This document shows, one piece after another, positions 1-13,119 of a DNA stretch of 64,000 nt. Every line of letters starts with the position of its first letter. The stretch's first letter is position 1. The notes beneath the pieces were generated by a model. It had not been told where the DNA came from, did not search any database, and was given only the letters and a program-made list of their open reading frames with translations. The position numbers and the translations under genes are program-made. Source of the stretch: Dipetalonema caudispina (taxonomy: Eukaryota > Nematoda > Chromadorea > Rhabditida > Onchocercidae). The DNA lies in the NCBI GenBank assembly GCA_013365325.1, contig JABVXV010000064.1:62001-126000 (forward strand), given 5' to 3'.

Positions 1-2188
1 ATTATGATTACCATATTTCAACAATTTAATTTTCTATTTTTACAAATTTTTATCATTTTTCAATACCTCTTTATTTATTTAGTATGTTATATATAACCTA
101 TCATGTGGCATAATTTCTAGATTTCATTAGTATTGGCATTGTTTTCGAATTACAATAGGATGAAATTTGGTATAAAATTAGATACATTAATTCTTATTTC
201 TATATTTTCAATAAAATGTAATAAACTTGAAGTTTATAAAAGGAAGTTTTAGTTTCTTTTTTTTTTTTTTTTTTTTGATGTAATTTACATCATTCGATTA
301 GGAATACGAGTTAATGATGAAGAAACTATTAATGATACTGGTATGTTACAATAATTACATTAACTGATGATATCGAACCATTTTCATCTAATTTATCAAT
401 AAAAAATCCTAATTGATTAATTATTTAATAAGAAATAATAGATGGTATATTTATTGTATGTTGTAAAGATGAAATAATTTTATTATCATCAATTTAAAAT
501 AAGTGTAAAATTATGAATTTAACATTTATTCTAACTATAGAAGAGATAAATATTGGCGAAAAGTAAGAAATGTAAAGTGGGGAAAAAAAGTAATCATTGA
601 TACTTAATTTTGTTCATATATGATAGAACGAATGAATATGACAAGAAAAGAAGGATTCGATTAAGGAAATGATTGAAATCATCACCTCTCAATACTATCA
701 TAATTTTACAGTTCACTTACGATTCCGTTATGGAATGAAATGAATTTATTTTGATCCTTCATTGTTATCATACTTTTCCAATTCTTCTATCTTCTTCAAT
801 AGTTTACCAAAAATAAAAAAAAAAAAAAAAAAAAATTTAAAAAAAATAGAAAAAAAAAAAAGTAAAAAGATTCATATTCATATATACAATGATAAAATTG
901 AGGAATTTTTTTTCCCCCTCTCTCTCTCCCTCTCTCTCTTTTTCTCTTTTATTTTATTATCAAAAAATAATACTGAAACGGAAAATTTTGGTTCATTGAT
1001 GAAAAAAGGATCATTTGGGGACAAAAATGATCAATTAGAACTGGATGGGTTTCCTTTTTCGTTTTTCTTTTTTTTTTTTTTTCCTTAAAATAGAAAAGAA
1101 AGTTGCAACAAAAGAAAAAAAGAAAAAAAGAAGAAATTTAACAAAATGACTAACAAATAACAAAATATAAGAAAAGATTTATTCTCCTTGAACGAAGGTA
1201 TAAATGAAAAGAAAAAAAAAAAAATGATTACTGGTAACTAAATAAATAAAAATTATATATATATAAAGTATTTAAATGATAGGAATAAAATCAAATTGAA
1301 ATGGATGGGATAATGTTAAAGTAGGGAATTTCTAACTAATTATATTTATAAAAATGCATCATTATTTTTTGGCATAAAAAAAGAAAAAAAAAAAAAAAAG
1401 ATTTCTTTTTTTTTTCTAATTTCATTGCATAGTAAATAATTATAAAATTTTTTGATTTTTAACCCTCTTTTTCCCTTCTTTTTTTTCTTTTTTTTTCTCC
1501 AAATTTTTTGTTAATGCTTTTATCAAAACTATCGGCAAATTGTTTGATCCCATCTGACATCATTTATATAAATGAAATGAACTTCAATGATACACAAGGA
1601 CATCTGTTTATAATAGTTTTCATGCTTTGTTAAATTTTTATTTCTTTTATTTTGTTTTTTCTTTTGCCCTCCTCTCGCTCTCTCTCTCTCCTCCCTTTCT
1701 CCGTCCTTCTCAATTACTTTTCGTAAATTTTATTAAGAGAATTATCATATTAATAAAAATTTTTCATACTATTTGAAATAGTACTACATTTTTAAATACA
1801 ATTTTCCACTTAATTTTTAGCAACTGATATTAATTTTGCAGTGAATACTAAAAAAAAAGGAAAAAATAGCTGAAACGAATTATTTTAGGGATAAATTTCA
1901 ATCTTTGATTTTTAATTTATTTCCTAAAATATCACAAGTTATCATTTATTATAAAAGATTTAACTTTTCTTTTTTCTTTTTTAAATCCATTTTATAATTT
2001 ATCAATCAGAGACTAATGCAACGTTTGGTTTGCTAATAACCTAAAGCAAATATCATAGATTTTTTTTTTCTGCTTTGTAAAATGGTCAAATATGAATGTA
2101 ACACATTGTTAGCTTTAGTAATAATGAATGAAAATGATCAAACTTCAGGAGCTTTTATTGTTGAGAGACGGAAAATAATAATTACACT
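1..2188. other. AT-rich intergenic DNA, no gene seen
   Basis: This stretch holds long poly-A and poly-T tracts (for example around 260-278, 810-835 and 1070-1082) and short pyrimidine repeats (about 915-950 and 1675-1692). The one longer open frame, 762-1088, reads mostly Lys and Phe from A and T runs, so I treat it as noise. Nothing else is supported before the TATA element of the lectin gene. Confidence 0.6.
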
Positions 2189-2195
2189 TATAAAA
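2189..2195 (+). promoter_or_regulatory. Candidate TATA box of the lectin gene
   Basis: TATAAAA lies 44 bases upstream of the predicted lectin start codon at 2239. The spacing would give a short leader. It is followed by a small palindrome-like AAGCTT repeat. In DNA this AT-rich the motif can occur by chance, so the spacing is the main support. Confidence 0.4.
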
Positions 2196-2238
2196 GCTTA
2201 AGCTTCAAGCTTAAAATTTTACTTTGCATACAAAAGCC

Positions 2239-4380
2239 ATGCATTTAACATCACTGTTTTGCTGCTCTTTATTGCTTGGCTGTAAGATTTATTTCAATTT
2301 TGATATAATTTCCATTTCTTTTTTTTTTTTTTTTTTTCAAATAAATTACATTATTGCAAGCAAAATTAAATAATTTTTCAAAATAAATCAATAAAATGAT
2401 GATTTTGAATGTAAATTTTATTTCTAATAATTGGGTTTCTTTTTTGTTTCAAAAATTAATTACATCTTATTACAGTATGTCAAATTACTGATTCGTCAAA
2501 CCCGTGTCCAAATGGTTTTAGCTATTATGCGAATTCCCAAAAATGCTTTATGGTTATCTTTCTTTCTTTTTTTTTTTTTTTTTCAATTTTAATATGAAAT
2601 AAAGATATTTTGGAAAAATGACTGAAAATTGCATAAACAGCACATTATTTCTAATTTTAAATTATTCAATTAATTTAGGTGGAAAAATGGTCGGATAAAG
2701 CGATGAGCCAAATGAATGCACGTTTAATATGTGCAAATAACAATGCTTTTTTAGCATCTATTGAATCTGATGGCGAAAATAATTTTATTAAAAGTATTTC
2801 AACTTTTCATAGATTTTTTTAAATTAAATTAAACTTTTGTAAATTGTATTGATTTGAGCAAAATCTTAACGAAATGAACAAATTATAATTTAAATGAATT
2901 AATAATTTAAAGGAAGATTTATGGTTTGTAAGGTTAATGTGGAAAAAAAAATAACAAAACATAAAAAGATTATAGTTGAAAATTTGAAATGATTCAGATA
3001 GCAGTCCATTATTTCGATATGTAAAAATTTACAGCGTAAACGTTTTATCAGCAGAGATTTATGACCATGCTAAATTTCAATTTTCATTTATTTATTTATT
3101 TTTTTCTTGTTGAAGATTTGTTATCATCCAAAGATATCACGATCGCATATATTGGTTTACAATCCCTTCCATATAACGTTTCGCAACGGTATTGGTGTGA
3201 TGGTACAACCTTGGATTACACATATTGGATGCCTGAAAAACCGGATAATGGTGATTTGAAGGATGATGGTTGTGTCGTGATGAACGTTAACGATGGACAA
3301 TGGGATGATTGGACATGTGATGCCAATAAAGAAATAGGACCTTGGGCAACTGTTTGCCAAATAAAATATCACGATGGAGATCGTTTTAAAGGAAATCGCG
3401 ATGATGGTCGCGAAAAAAATCGCGAAAAAGCAAAATGCCCTGCGGGATTTGATTATTTTCCAAGCACAAAGAATTGTTATAAGGTTGAAAATTTTTTTAA
3501 TTTGTAAAATTCTCACATATGCAACAAAAGTTTTGTGAATTTTATTGTTGTAAAATTAATTTTCCTTTTCTTTCATTAACTGCCGTTCATTAAATCATCT
3601 CTCATTAATTACAATTCTTTCAGGTAATAACAACGGAAAAAGGAATGAATCAAACGGAAGCACAAAATAAATGTGAAAATTACAACGCATATCTGGTAAG
3701 CATCGATTCAAAAGACGAGAATCAATTTGTTTTCGGTAAATTTGATTTCAAAAACTTTCGATAATTTATCTAGCAGTAAACTCAGCAAAATATATGTTAA
3801 AATAACCTCAAATGATTCATCATTTAGAAAGTAACTACAAATATGTCATTGAAATTGTTTCCTCTATATTTAATTTAATTTAGTTTAATTTATTCAAATT
3901 AGTTAAATATGTTAGCTAGCAGATTTAATTTCGAAATTATCCACTTTTTATTGCTGTGATAAATGTTGAAAAGATATTTTTTTCTTTCTTTTTTCTTAAA
4001 ATATTACCCATCCACTTTATACAATTTATAGCACCATCGTAAATTTCTATCATTAAGAAAAAATTATCCAAAAATTTTATGAAATTTTAGATTTGGCAAT
4101 GAAACATCCACTTTCGGCAATGCGTGCATACATTGGATTAGAATCGGATAAGACGGATACAGACGCCAGTAAACGATATTGGCTTGACGGATCATCGCTT
4201 AATTATACGAATTGGGAGTTTATGAAACCGGATAACGAACCTTACTATGATAATGATTGCGTTGTAATGATTCCGGAACGAAATGGTGTTTGGGATGATT
4301 GGACCTGTGCCGATTCATGCTGTATTAAACATACCGTTTATGGAGCTATCTGTGAAATTGATCATGATATGACAATATAA
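2239..4380 (+). CDS. Secreted protein with two C-type lectin domains
   Basis: Six-exon model: 2239-2281, 2476-2552, 2679-2793, 3116-3483, 3624-3735, 4091-4380; 334 residues, all junctions phase-consistent. A hydrophobic signal peptide (about 1-19) leads into lectin domain 1 (about 25-161), a charged Arg/Lys/Asp linker (163-185) and lectin domain 2 (186-331). Each domain keeps the opening CPxGF motif, a YIGL core strand, the paired late cysteines and a WDDW segment (141-144, 306-309) in the place of the family's WND. The loop that usually reads EPN or QPD reads KPD (120-122, 284-286), so sugar binding cannot be assumed. C-type lectins of this kind are secreted Ca-dependent binding proteins; the ligand is unknown. 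The weakest splice site is the donor after 2552 (GTTATC). Confidence 0.88.
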
Positions 4381-4564
4381 TGTTGACTTGATAATTTATC
4401 CTACTGCAATTTTTGCGATTTAATTTTGAGATATTTGATAACGGCGAATTTTAATTACAAAATTTCAAAATTTGTTCTATGCTTAAATAACTGTGCTAAT
4501 AATGAGGTACTGCAATGAGAACATACAAGAATTTCATTATTTGAGTGTAAATTTTATTAATTTT

Positions 4565-4570
4565 AATAAA
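4565..4570 (+). terminator. Poly(A) signal of the lectin gene
   Basis: AATAAA lies 185 bases after the lectin stop codon, in the sense orientation, and is followed by an A-rich stretch. It is the first canonical hexamer downstream of the stop. Confidence 0.5.
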
Positions 4571-5008
4571 ACTGCTACAAAAATCCGATAAAGACAAAAA
4601 AAAAAAAAAAACTTCGAGCAATCTGAAAATTGTTTAATCAGTGACCCAATTTTCACCTTTCATCGTTAAGACAAATTTATTTTTTACATTTTATATTCAT
4701 GAAATATATCATCTTTCAAAAAATATCCCTTTCATAACGAATGAAAAATTTGAAGTAAACAGAAAATGCCAAAATTATGCAACATTTAATTCCGATTATT
4801 TCTCATCCAAATTAAAATTAAACTATGACAAAAATTTACATTTTTTTTTTCCAAATTGTATAAAATTGGAAAAATATAACAAAAACAAATAATGCCATTT
4901 ATATTATTGTTATTGATTGGTTACTAATTATTTCGTCCATTGTATTTCTTCGTTAATTCTCAATTCGACGATTCTTTTTGGAAATAATTTTGACTTTTTA
5001 TTGAAGAA

Positions 5009-6024
5009 ATGTCCAAACGAAGTATTAATTATAAACGTAATCGGAAAAAGCCGAAAAAGTAATATCTGATCAATAATAACTAATTGAAGATTTTTCTCAT
5101 GCAACCAATAATAGTATCGTAAATACTTGTTATTGTTACTGAAACGTTGAGATAAAGCGCTTATTTCGGAATCAATTAGGAATCTATTCATTCCGAAATT
5201 AATCTTACTGATATTTATTAGTTTAAAAATTCATATTAAAAGGTATTTAAATGAAATCGACTGTTAAAAACTGTACGATTTTGTATTGCAGTATTTTTCA
5301 GATCCAGTCCGGGTGGGACACCTGGACCAGTTGGTCGTATTCAGCAACAGCGAGATTTTAGTGATATTGCGAAAGAAATTAATAAACTGAAACGAACTAA
5401 CCGATTATTGTAAGTATGAAATTATTAAATAATGAAGAGAGAAAGAGAGAGAGATAAAGAGAGATAGAGAGAGAGAGGGGGAGAGAGGGAAAGAGGGAGA
5501 AAGAAATACTCTCGCAAGTTCATCAAAAATGCAACTGTTGCAAATATTTTCAAATAAAAATAATATTATAAAAATTCCTATCCGGCTAGTATAAATGAAA
5601 TATTTATGCTTTCAGGAAATCATATAAGAAGGAAATTAACGAACCCATGGAAATGATATTACCGTCTAAATTACTTCAGGATAATCTAAATGAGCAATCA
5701 CAGAGTAAAATACATTCAGTTGCATCATTTATGCAACAGCAAGACGAGAATGTTGTAAAATGGCATGAAACAACGGATGTAACGAAAACTGATCAATTAT
5801 CTTCGAATGATGAAAATACCACCATAATAAATTTATCCGTCAAACAACGTGCTCAAATGTTTGAAACAGCATTATCTCATGCTAATGAATCCATTAATGT
5901 TCGAAAATTTGTCAATAAATTGGATAACTGTTCAGAAGAATCTTTCATTCAAAGAAAAAAACGTCGTGCTGGAACACCAATACCAAATTATCGAAAAACT
6001 TTTGCTAAAATATCTCTTTCGTAA
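5009..6024 (+). CDS. Small basic protein, probably nuclear; function unknown
   Basis: Three-exon model: 5009-5058, 5302-5409, 5616-6024; 188 residues, phases matching at both introns. I do not recognise the family. The first 17 residues are very basic (KRNRKKPKK), like a nuclear localisation signal. A Gly/Pro segment (GGTPGPVGR) follows, then a charged helical stretch with heptad-like character (roughly residues 30-65), an acidic/Gln/Ser middle, and a basic C-terminal region containing RKKRR. Acceptors at both introns are good TTTCAG matches and the second donor is GTAAGT. The first donor (AAAAA|GTAATA) is acceptable; exon 1 is short and is the least certain part. The start is the only ATG in frame before exon 2. 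A nuclear location is inferred from composition only. Confidence 0.6.
5434..5504 (+). repeat. GA-rich microsatellite in an intron
   Basis: An imperfect (GA)n tract sits inside the second intron (5410-5615) of the small basic protein gene. It is purine-only over most of its length. Confidence 0.85.
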
Positions 6025-6066
6025 TCAGTGATTTTATAAATAATTGTAAATGTACATATTGATTAT

Positions 6067-6072
6067 AATAAA
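6067..6072 (+). terminator. Poly(A) signal of the small basic protein gene
   Basis: AATAAA lies 43 bases after the stop codon of the 5009-6024 gene. The close spacing supports that gene's 3' end. Confidence 0.55.
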
Positions 6073-9000
6073 TGAACAGTATTAAACAAATGCCATTTCC
6101 AACAGTCTACAAATTTTACTAATAAATTAGATGATCTTTTCTCATTCATTTATCGCTTATTTTATATTTTGAAATATTATTTGCAATTAAAAAAACAAAA
6201 AAAAACTGATTTAAAAATGCTGAAATCATTTCTAGATCGGTTTGTATACGATTGTTTCATATTAATACATCCTTTTTTTTGTTGCAAAATATTTTCCTCA
6301 ATTTTCAAGCTAATTAATTCAGTAATTAGGGTATGGATTGCTCTTTGTAAATTTACAAATCATAATTTATTTTACATACATTTTTGGGTGAAATGGTAGG
6401 TAATTGAATGCCGTAAATGGATGTATGAGAGATAAGCTGAGTTTAATCATTGTGAAAACAATTCCTACATTTTTCAAATATTTCAATTTTTCCATTGGAA
6501 ATTGCTAACAATGATTTCGTTTCCTATTTAGCAATCATTGGAGATTAGCTAGGTCAACTTTAAAATAACCAGCATTGCTCAGCATTTGGATACAGTGATA
6601 CATGAACAAATTTTTGTATTTCATCATTATGAAGTGAACTCTAAATTGTCCAACAACACCTGTTTCCGGAACTTTCATAAGTTATTTGTAAAGCTATCAT
6701 GTATGTTTGATATTACTTAGCAAATAAGGAAAAAGAAATTTTTTCTGGTTTGGATATAATTCAAAGCAAAAATAAGTTTGAAATTAGTTGGCAATGTAAA
6801 AATGATGTTTATTTTTAATTTTGCTGCAAATTTCGATTTTAAATGGTAGAATCTTTAAGGGCTTATTTCGAGTCTGATAGGCAAATTAGAAAAAAGAAAT
6901 TTAATTGTGTACAATTACCATTTTTGTCAAGTTACTTTTCATACTTTAATTGAAATTACCAAGCCAACTCGAATTTATTTGAAGATGATGTTAATAAAAT
7001 TTTTATTGAAAAAATGGTAAAATGACAAAAAGTTTATAATAAGATGAAATTTAAACAATTGTTAATCAAGCTCAATGTTTAAAAGGTATGACGAGGTAGA
7101 AAATATGCTATTCATGAGCAAATGTTATGTCTGGAACTCTGGAACGAAGCTGTCACAATAGAACTTTATGAATATCCTGTTTGTAGCACTTATTTTAGGT
7201 ATTTTTTAAATGACTTCCAATTATTTTCTAATTTAAAATTATTACTTTCGGAAATAATTGTGGTATGAGTGATAAATGTGCAACATTGTCGAGACTAGAA
7301 TCCTGTTTTATGAGAAAAAGCAAGGATGACAAAATGATTTTGTTTAATTGCGATCAGGCGGTTGATTTAGACGTCATCGTAAGATTGATATACGGATACG
7401 GATTCCATTCAACAATGATGATAAAGTGAAGGAATTCGTTGTTTGCTGTAAAGAGGCACTCAATTTCATCATGTAATTGATTGTAATTAGCTGAATGATG
7501 ATTGGATCATTAGACAGATTGTCAGTGATGTATGGAACTTTCAAATCTTGTTTGAAATTTTTAAGTCATTCCATTAATCAGCTTTAAGGATGACAGATCA
7601 TTTAAATGATATTTGCTTCATTTAACTCTCAATGTACTTCCATTTCCAGTTATTAACAGAATGAAATAATAATTTCATAAATTATTTCTTTATCATCCAT
7701 ATTATCATTGACAATTATCAGCATTAAAAATAATGAATGCACTCTAACCTTTGTAAACAAAGCTATATTGCATAAGTAAATAACAATTAATAAAAAAAAA
7801 AAATAAACAATCATATTACATTTATATATTTCTTGTAATATTTCGTTTGTAAAAGGAAAAAATACGGTTATAATTTATATAAGCTTAATTTTTAAATAAA
7901 GCAATTATGGAAGAAAGAATAAAAATCTTTTTTTCTTCGAAATAAAACTTGAAGGAAAAAAAAAAATGTGCAAATTTCAAAGTAATAATTATTTCCTTTC
8001 GAAATCTAATTTAATGATAGAAAATGAGGAAAAAAAGTACAATGAACAATAAATAATTCAAAAAAAAAAAAAAGGAATCTGAAACTTTTTACGTTAAATT
8101 TTCACAAAACTATCGCTTTCACAAAACTATCGTTTACTAAGTTTGGTTCATTTTTTTTTTCTCCCCAAAAACTCTATCATGTCAAAGATTTCAAGGTAAT
8201 GCATTTGACATTTGATAAAGTATGAAATACATTTTAGCATTCAATTCTATGCTGCAGATTTTTTTTTTTCGTTATTCTTTCAGAAATTAAAACTTCATTT
8301 TCTGATTTAACATAGATGATTCAGATTAAAAAAAGAAATGTATTTGCAAGCCAGTAATTATCATTTTCAGTAATGGAGTGAATAAATCAAAATTACGAAA
8401 ATTGCCCAATTACTTTTCAATTTATTTGTAGTATCATACCATTAGAAAGATACCCAATACTCAACTTTTAGACATGTGTGCTTAACAGTCCAATGTTAGG
8501 TATTTGAAAGTTATGAATGATATAAACTGTTAAAATTTGACATTTTGATAAGTAACATTCAAAGATGATATTTATCAAATTAATCGTTTAATTTTTCCAA
8601 CAATACCTATGATTCAAAGCATTTGTATCATCAATATTTCTATTATTTTATTCCTCTCTAGAATAAACTTCTTCATAATTAAGAGCAAAATTGAATTTTC
8701 AAATCGCGGATAAAAAAGATTTCATAAATTTGAATTTGTATTGTACTGTTATTTCACTTTAAAAATTAACATTTTGATTTAAAACAAATTCAATTTAAAA
8801 AAAAAGCTATCAAAAGGGTAAGTGAATGCAGCAAATATACATTTGAAATGAACTAAATTGATGATGAAATAATTCCTTATTGAATTTTTAAATTTTTCAG
8901 GAAAGAAATGAAACAAGCCTGAACTGTTCTTATTTCTTCTGTTTAATTAGAATGTGTGAAATTGTTTGAAAAACATTTTATACAGCTAAAATTTAATCAC

Positions 9001-10903
9001 ATCTTGGCATCTCTTGGTTTTATCATTGTTCAGATAATTGGTTTGAAATTACGAATTTTTTAATTCGAAAAAAAATAAGGGAAAGCAAGAAGGGAAAAAA
9101 CAGCTAAGTGAGCGAAAAATTTAAATTTAACCTTTTGTAATTTAAAGCATGATCAGTATTGGGTCATCGGAAGGTTTTAAATTTACATCAGTGATTATCG
9201 GTAGTATTTTTAAGTTTATTTATCTAAACTCATTATTGCTCAAATTGATCAGTTCGTTCTTTTTCTCTTTTCTTTTATCAATCATAGCAAAAATCTCAAC
9301 ATAGTGGCAGATTTTATAGCAATAATTTCATGCAAATTTATTTCAACCATATTTTTTTTTTCTATTTCCAGTAAAATTCATATCAAAAATTAATCATATT
9401 AAACGAAAATTTGCTGGCGTGATGATGTGGAAATTTTGAACGATATTGCATATATTCTTAAATGATCAATTCATTATAAATAGCAGAGTTTAGAAGTCAT
9501 AAAATTTTCCAAATTCGATAAATAATTGATTTTTTTAAAATGAATTTTCCTAGAGAAATTTTTTCAAATGAATCTCTCCTGTATGGATTCAGTTTAAACT
9601 CAAGCAATTATTGCATTTCTTTTGACTTGTAAATATCACTATTGAACTATTTGAAAAACGGTATAGATTTTATTGCCTATCATTGCAATTCTTATGATTG
9701 ATTTAAACTAAATTTAAATGGAGTTAGAAAAGGTCAGAGTGATTACCAAAATGACACTGAGTAGTTACGACTTCAATCCATTAATCGAATGACAAAAGGA
9801 AAAATGTAAAGTGAAAGGTATTAATCACACTAAATTGGGAAACAATTCAAATCCAAGAATAAAAATTAATGAATAATTCCCGTATAAAACTTTGAAATGA
9901 AGCAGAAATTTGCGCAGAAAAAATAGAATTAAAAAATTAGAATAAAACAAGTTTGAATAAATAAAAGCATTCAGTAATACTTCAAAACATTATATGGATA
10001 TTTCAACATATTTTTTATTTTCTTAAATATTATTTTAAAAGATTTTTTGAAAAGTACTTCATTCGAAAAAAAAATTTGAAAATCTTGATATCTTACAAAT
10101 ACTTAAAAGTATGTTCAACTTTTTATGCAGATGAAAAAAAAAAAAGGGAAAAATTTCCCGCATTTTAATAAAGCAAAAAAAAAAAAAAAGGAAAATAGAG
10201 CCGGTTTTATTTAGTGATATAAATAGTTAACAATGTGAATAAAATCTCAAGAAAATAAGCAATAATATATAAATGTATATTAAAATTTATTCTTTTTACA
10301 ATTTCTATCATCGATTTTATGATTTCGTTTTTTTTTTTTTTTACACCATATTTGTTTGTAATTGGTGGAAAATGTCATTTATCATCGATTTCAAATAAAA
10401 CTATACTTTAATGCTTTTTACTTAAAAAGTATTATGCTTCATTTGATAAATGAAACAAGTTTTACTCAAATATAAGCCTTAATTATTCATTCATTTAATT
10501 AACCGAATAAATTTATTCCTTTCCAGTAAGAATGACATTTTCATAATGATTTTTTTCAAGCGCATATTTCATATTTATTTATCAGACATTTTTATTAATG
10601 ATTGTTAAATAATAATCACAGAGTTCTATTCAGTATTTGTTAATCAATAAAATTTTAATGGTAAAAATGATTCTAAAAAAAAAGACAAGACATATTTTTT
10701 TTTTTTTAAATACATTCTGAATTTTAATTTAAAAATATTTCAATAAGTTCAGTTATAGTGTTTATTTTCTAAATGATTTTTTCTATCATAGAAATGAATT
10801 GTGTTGAAAAAAAAAAAAAGAAAATGATCTATCCATCTGTTTCAAATAAATAGAGGAGAAAATTTAATGAACAAAATGAGTACAATATTTGTACATCATA
10901 TAA

Positions 10904-10937
10904 GTGTGTGTGTGTCTGTCTGTCTGTCTGTCTGTGT
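10904..10937 (+). repeat. (GT)n/(GTCT)n microsatellite
   Basis: A GT dinucleotide run passes into five TCTG tetranucleotide units and back to GT. Confidence 0.9.
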
Positions 10938-12930
10938 CTATGCATGTGCACTACAATTCAATATGTAAAAAATTTATAAGTTAAAATTAAATTGCAACAA
11001 AACCATTTCTTGCTTACATTTATATTGAACAATAATCAATTCATCGATTAATCAATCTGTCAAATAACAAATTTTATGCTGCTAATTATCTCTTTCAAAC
11101 ATAGGAGAATTAAAATTTATAAAATTCTACTTTTTTCCTCTTCAAACAAAAAAAACTCGAAATGATTTTGCGCGAATTAATTATCATTTGCGAAGCATAT
11201 AAAATCTTTACTTATAGTACACTAAAATAATTTGCGATCCAAAGTTATATTCATTTGCCTGTGAACTTGGAAATTCATTTGCTTAATTTGGTTGATTGAT
11301 CGATTATCAATCAATTGATACTTTATCATTACAAATTGCTTATCGAAAATATCACACACTGGTGATTATTTTGGTGAGCTTAATCGATTTTAAAACTTTT
11401 AATTATGATATATTAATATTTCATTTCGAATTTGCATAACTTATTTCAATGCATGAAGAACATTGTAATTGAAACTATTCATCAGTAAATTTTTCTATTC
11501 AAATTTTTCATATCCTAAAAATCATTATAACTGTTTCGGAAGTATTTCTTCTGCATTTTTCTATTATTGTTATCAAATGTCATACTCAAGAAGTTCCTTC
11601 TCGTTTACTTTAAAATAATCATTTATTAATCATTCAATACTTTCCTAAATTTTCTCTTGGTATTATCAATTAACTGAATTCAAAACGTGTTTGTGCTTAC
11701 TTTTCTCTCCATTTTTTTTTTCTCATTTCATTTTAAACTTTCAATTTCTTTCAAATAAAATGAAATAACGATGTTATAGAAAAGAATTTTACAAACAAAA
11801 CTTCAAAAAAAAAAAAAATTCTACAATATTTTTCATATCCCTTTTTTAAGGGATGCCACACACAGTCATGAAATGATGATTTTTGATTTGTTCCAACAAT
11901 TTAAACATCCCTCAATCTATCAAATTAGTCCATCGGTCCAACAATCTATCGATCTATTAGTCAATCTATCCTTAGTAGTCTATTAATCCATTCAACCATT
12001 TAATCACATAACTCATTAACAAACACACTACGTCAGAATGTTTGAAGTTCAAATCACTTCTCTATAACACGATTGCAAATTAATCATTTGAATAAAGGGG
12101 AATGAAAGAGAGAGAGAGAAAAAAAAAAAGAATTTCATTCAATTATACGACAAGGACAGATGTGATATTTCTACGTCTTAATGAACTTCTGCAATCGAAA
12201 TAGTGTAAAGTGTATAACTATCAATCTTAACAAATGATAATGATAAAACGATGAATTTGCATAAGAGAAAAATCTTTTTATCTTGCGCAAATTTTTTGAA
12301 AAAATGATCAATTTAAATCAATGTATGAAAAGCTTATTTTGAAAATTATTATAGATATTTTTGCGCTTATTTTAATCACAAAAAAAAAAGAAAAAAAAAA
12401 AAAAAAACGGAAATTATTAGTGCATTTGATAGTTGGGATATAATTGTTGAAATCATTTTTTTGAAATTTTGATTTCATCCAAAGTTTGTTTCCATTCTAT
12501 TATTGGAATTAAATAGTTATTTTAAAAACATTTGTAAATGTTCGATGCTTTGCTTACATTTATTTATCTCCTTTAGATGAAAAAGTTGAAAACAATAGAT
12601 TACTATCCTTTGTAATTGATTTATAAATACCTAATTAATATTAAGCTAATTATTTCAAATAATAAAAAATTCTTCATGAAAATATGTTCCTGAAAAATAT
12701 GCCTTTTTTTTTAGTTTTTTCATAATTTACATCAAATTTGGATTGAAATTTGGAAAAATTATTTCAAAATGATTCAAATGTTGTTAAATACCGTTTTGTC
12801 TGTCCAATAATTTGACAATAACCTTCAAAATGTGGCCCGTAAAACTTACGATCTTTGCTAAAATTTGACCAATTCATTTCTGTGAACAAAGTCATTCCGC
12901 TGTAGGCAAAGAGAAAAATGTAATATGTAT

Positions 12931-12960
12931 GGAAAGAGAGAGAGAGAGAGAGAGAAAGAG
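12931..12960 (+). repeat. (GA)n microsatellite
   Basis: A near-perfect GA run is followed by imperfect purine-rich sequence to about 12990. Confidence 0.9.
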
Positions 12961-13095
12961 GGAAAGAGAGGATGAAGAAGAAAGAAAAGGATGAATCATA
13001 AAAGAAATCATTTAATTATCTTTCACTTTCTTTCAGTTGAAAATTCATCCCAAAAGATGACATTTCAGTAGAATTTAAATTATTGAATTAAAGGA

Positions 13096-13119
13096 ATATA
13101 TATATATATATATATATAT
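13096..13119 (+). repeat. (AT)n microsatellite
   Basis: A perfect TA dinucleotide run of about 12 units. Confidence 0.9.

Noticed and set aside
4641..5191. Two frames (one per strand) between the lectin and basic-protein genes
   Set aside because: They have no coding character, and the minus frame overlaps the first exon of the phase-consistent + strand gene.
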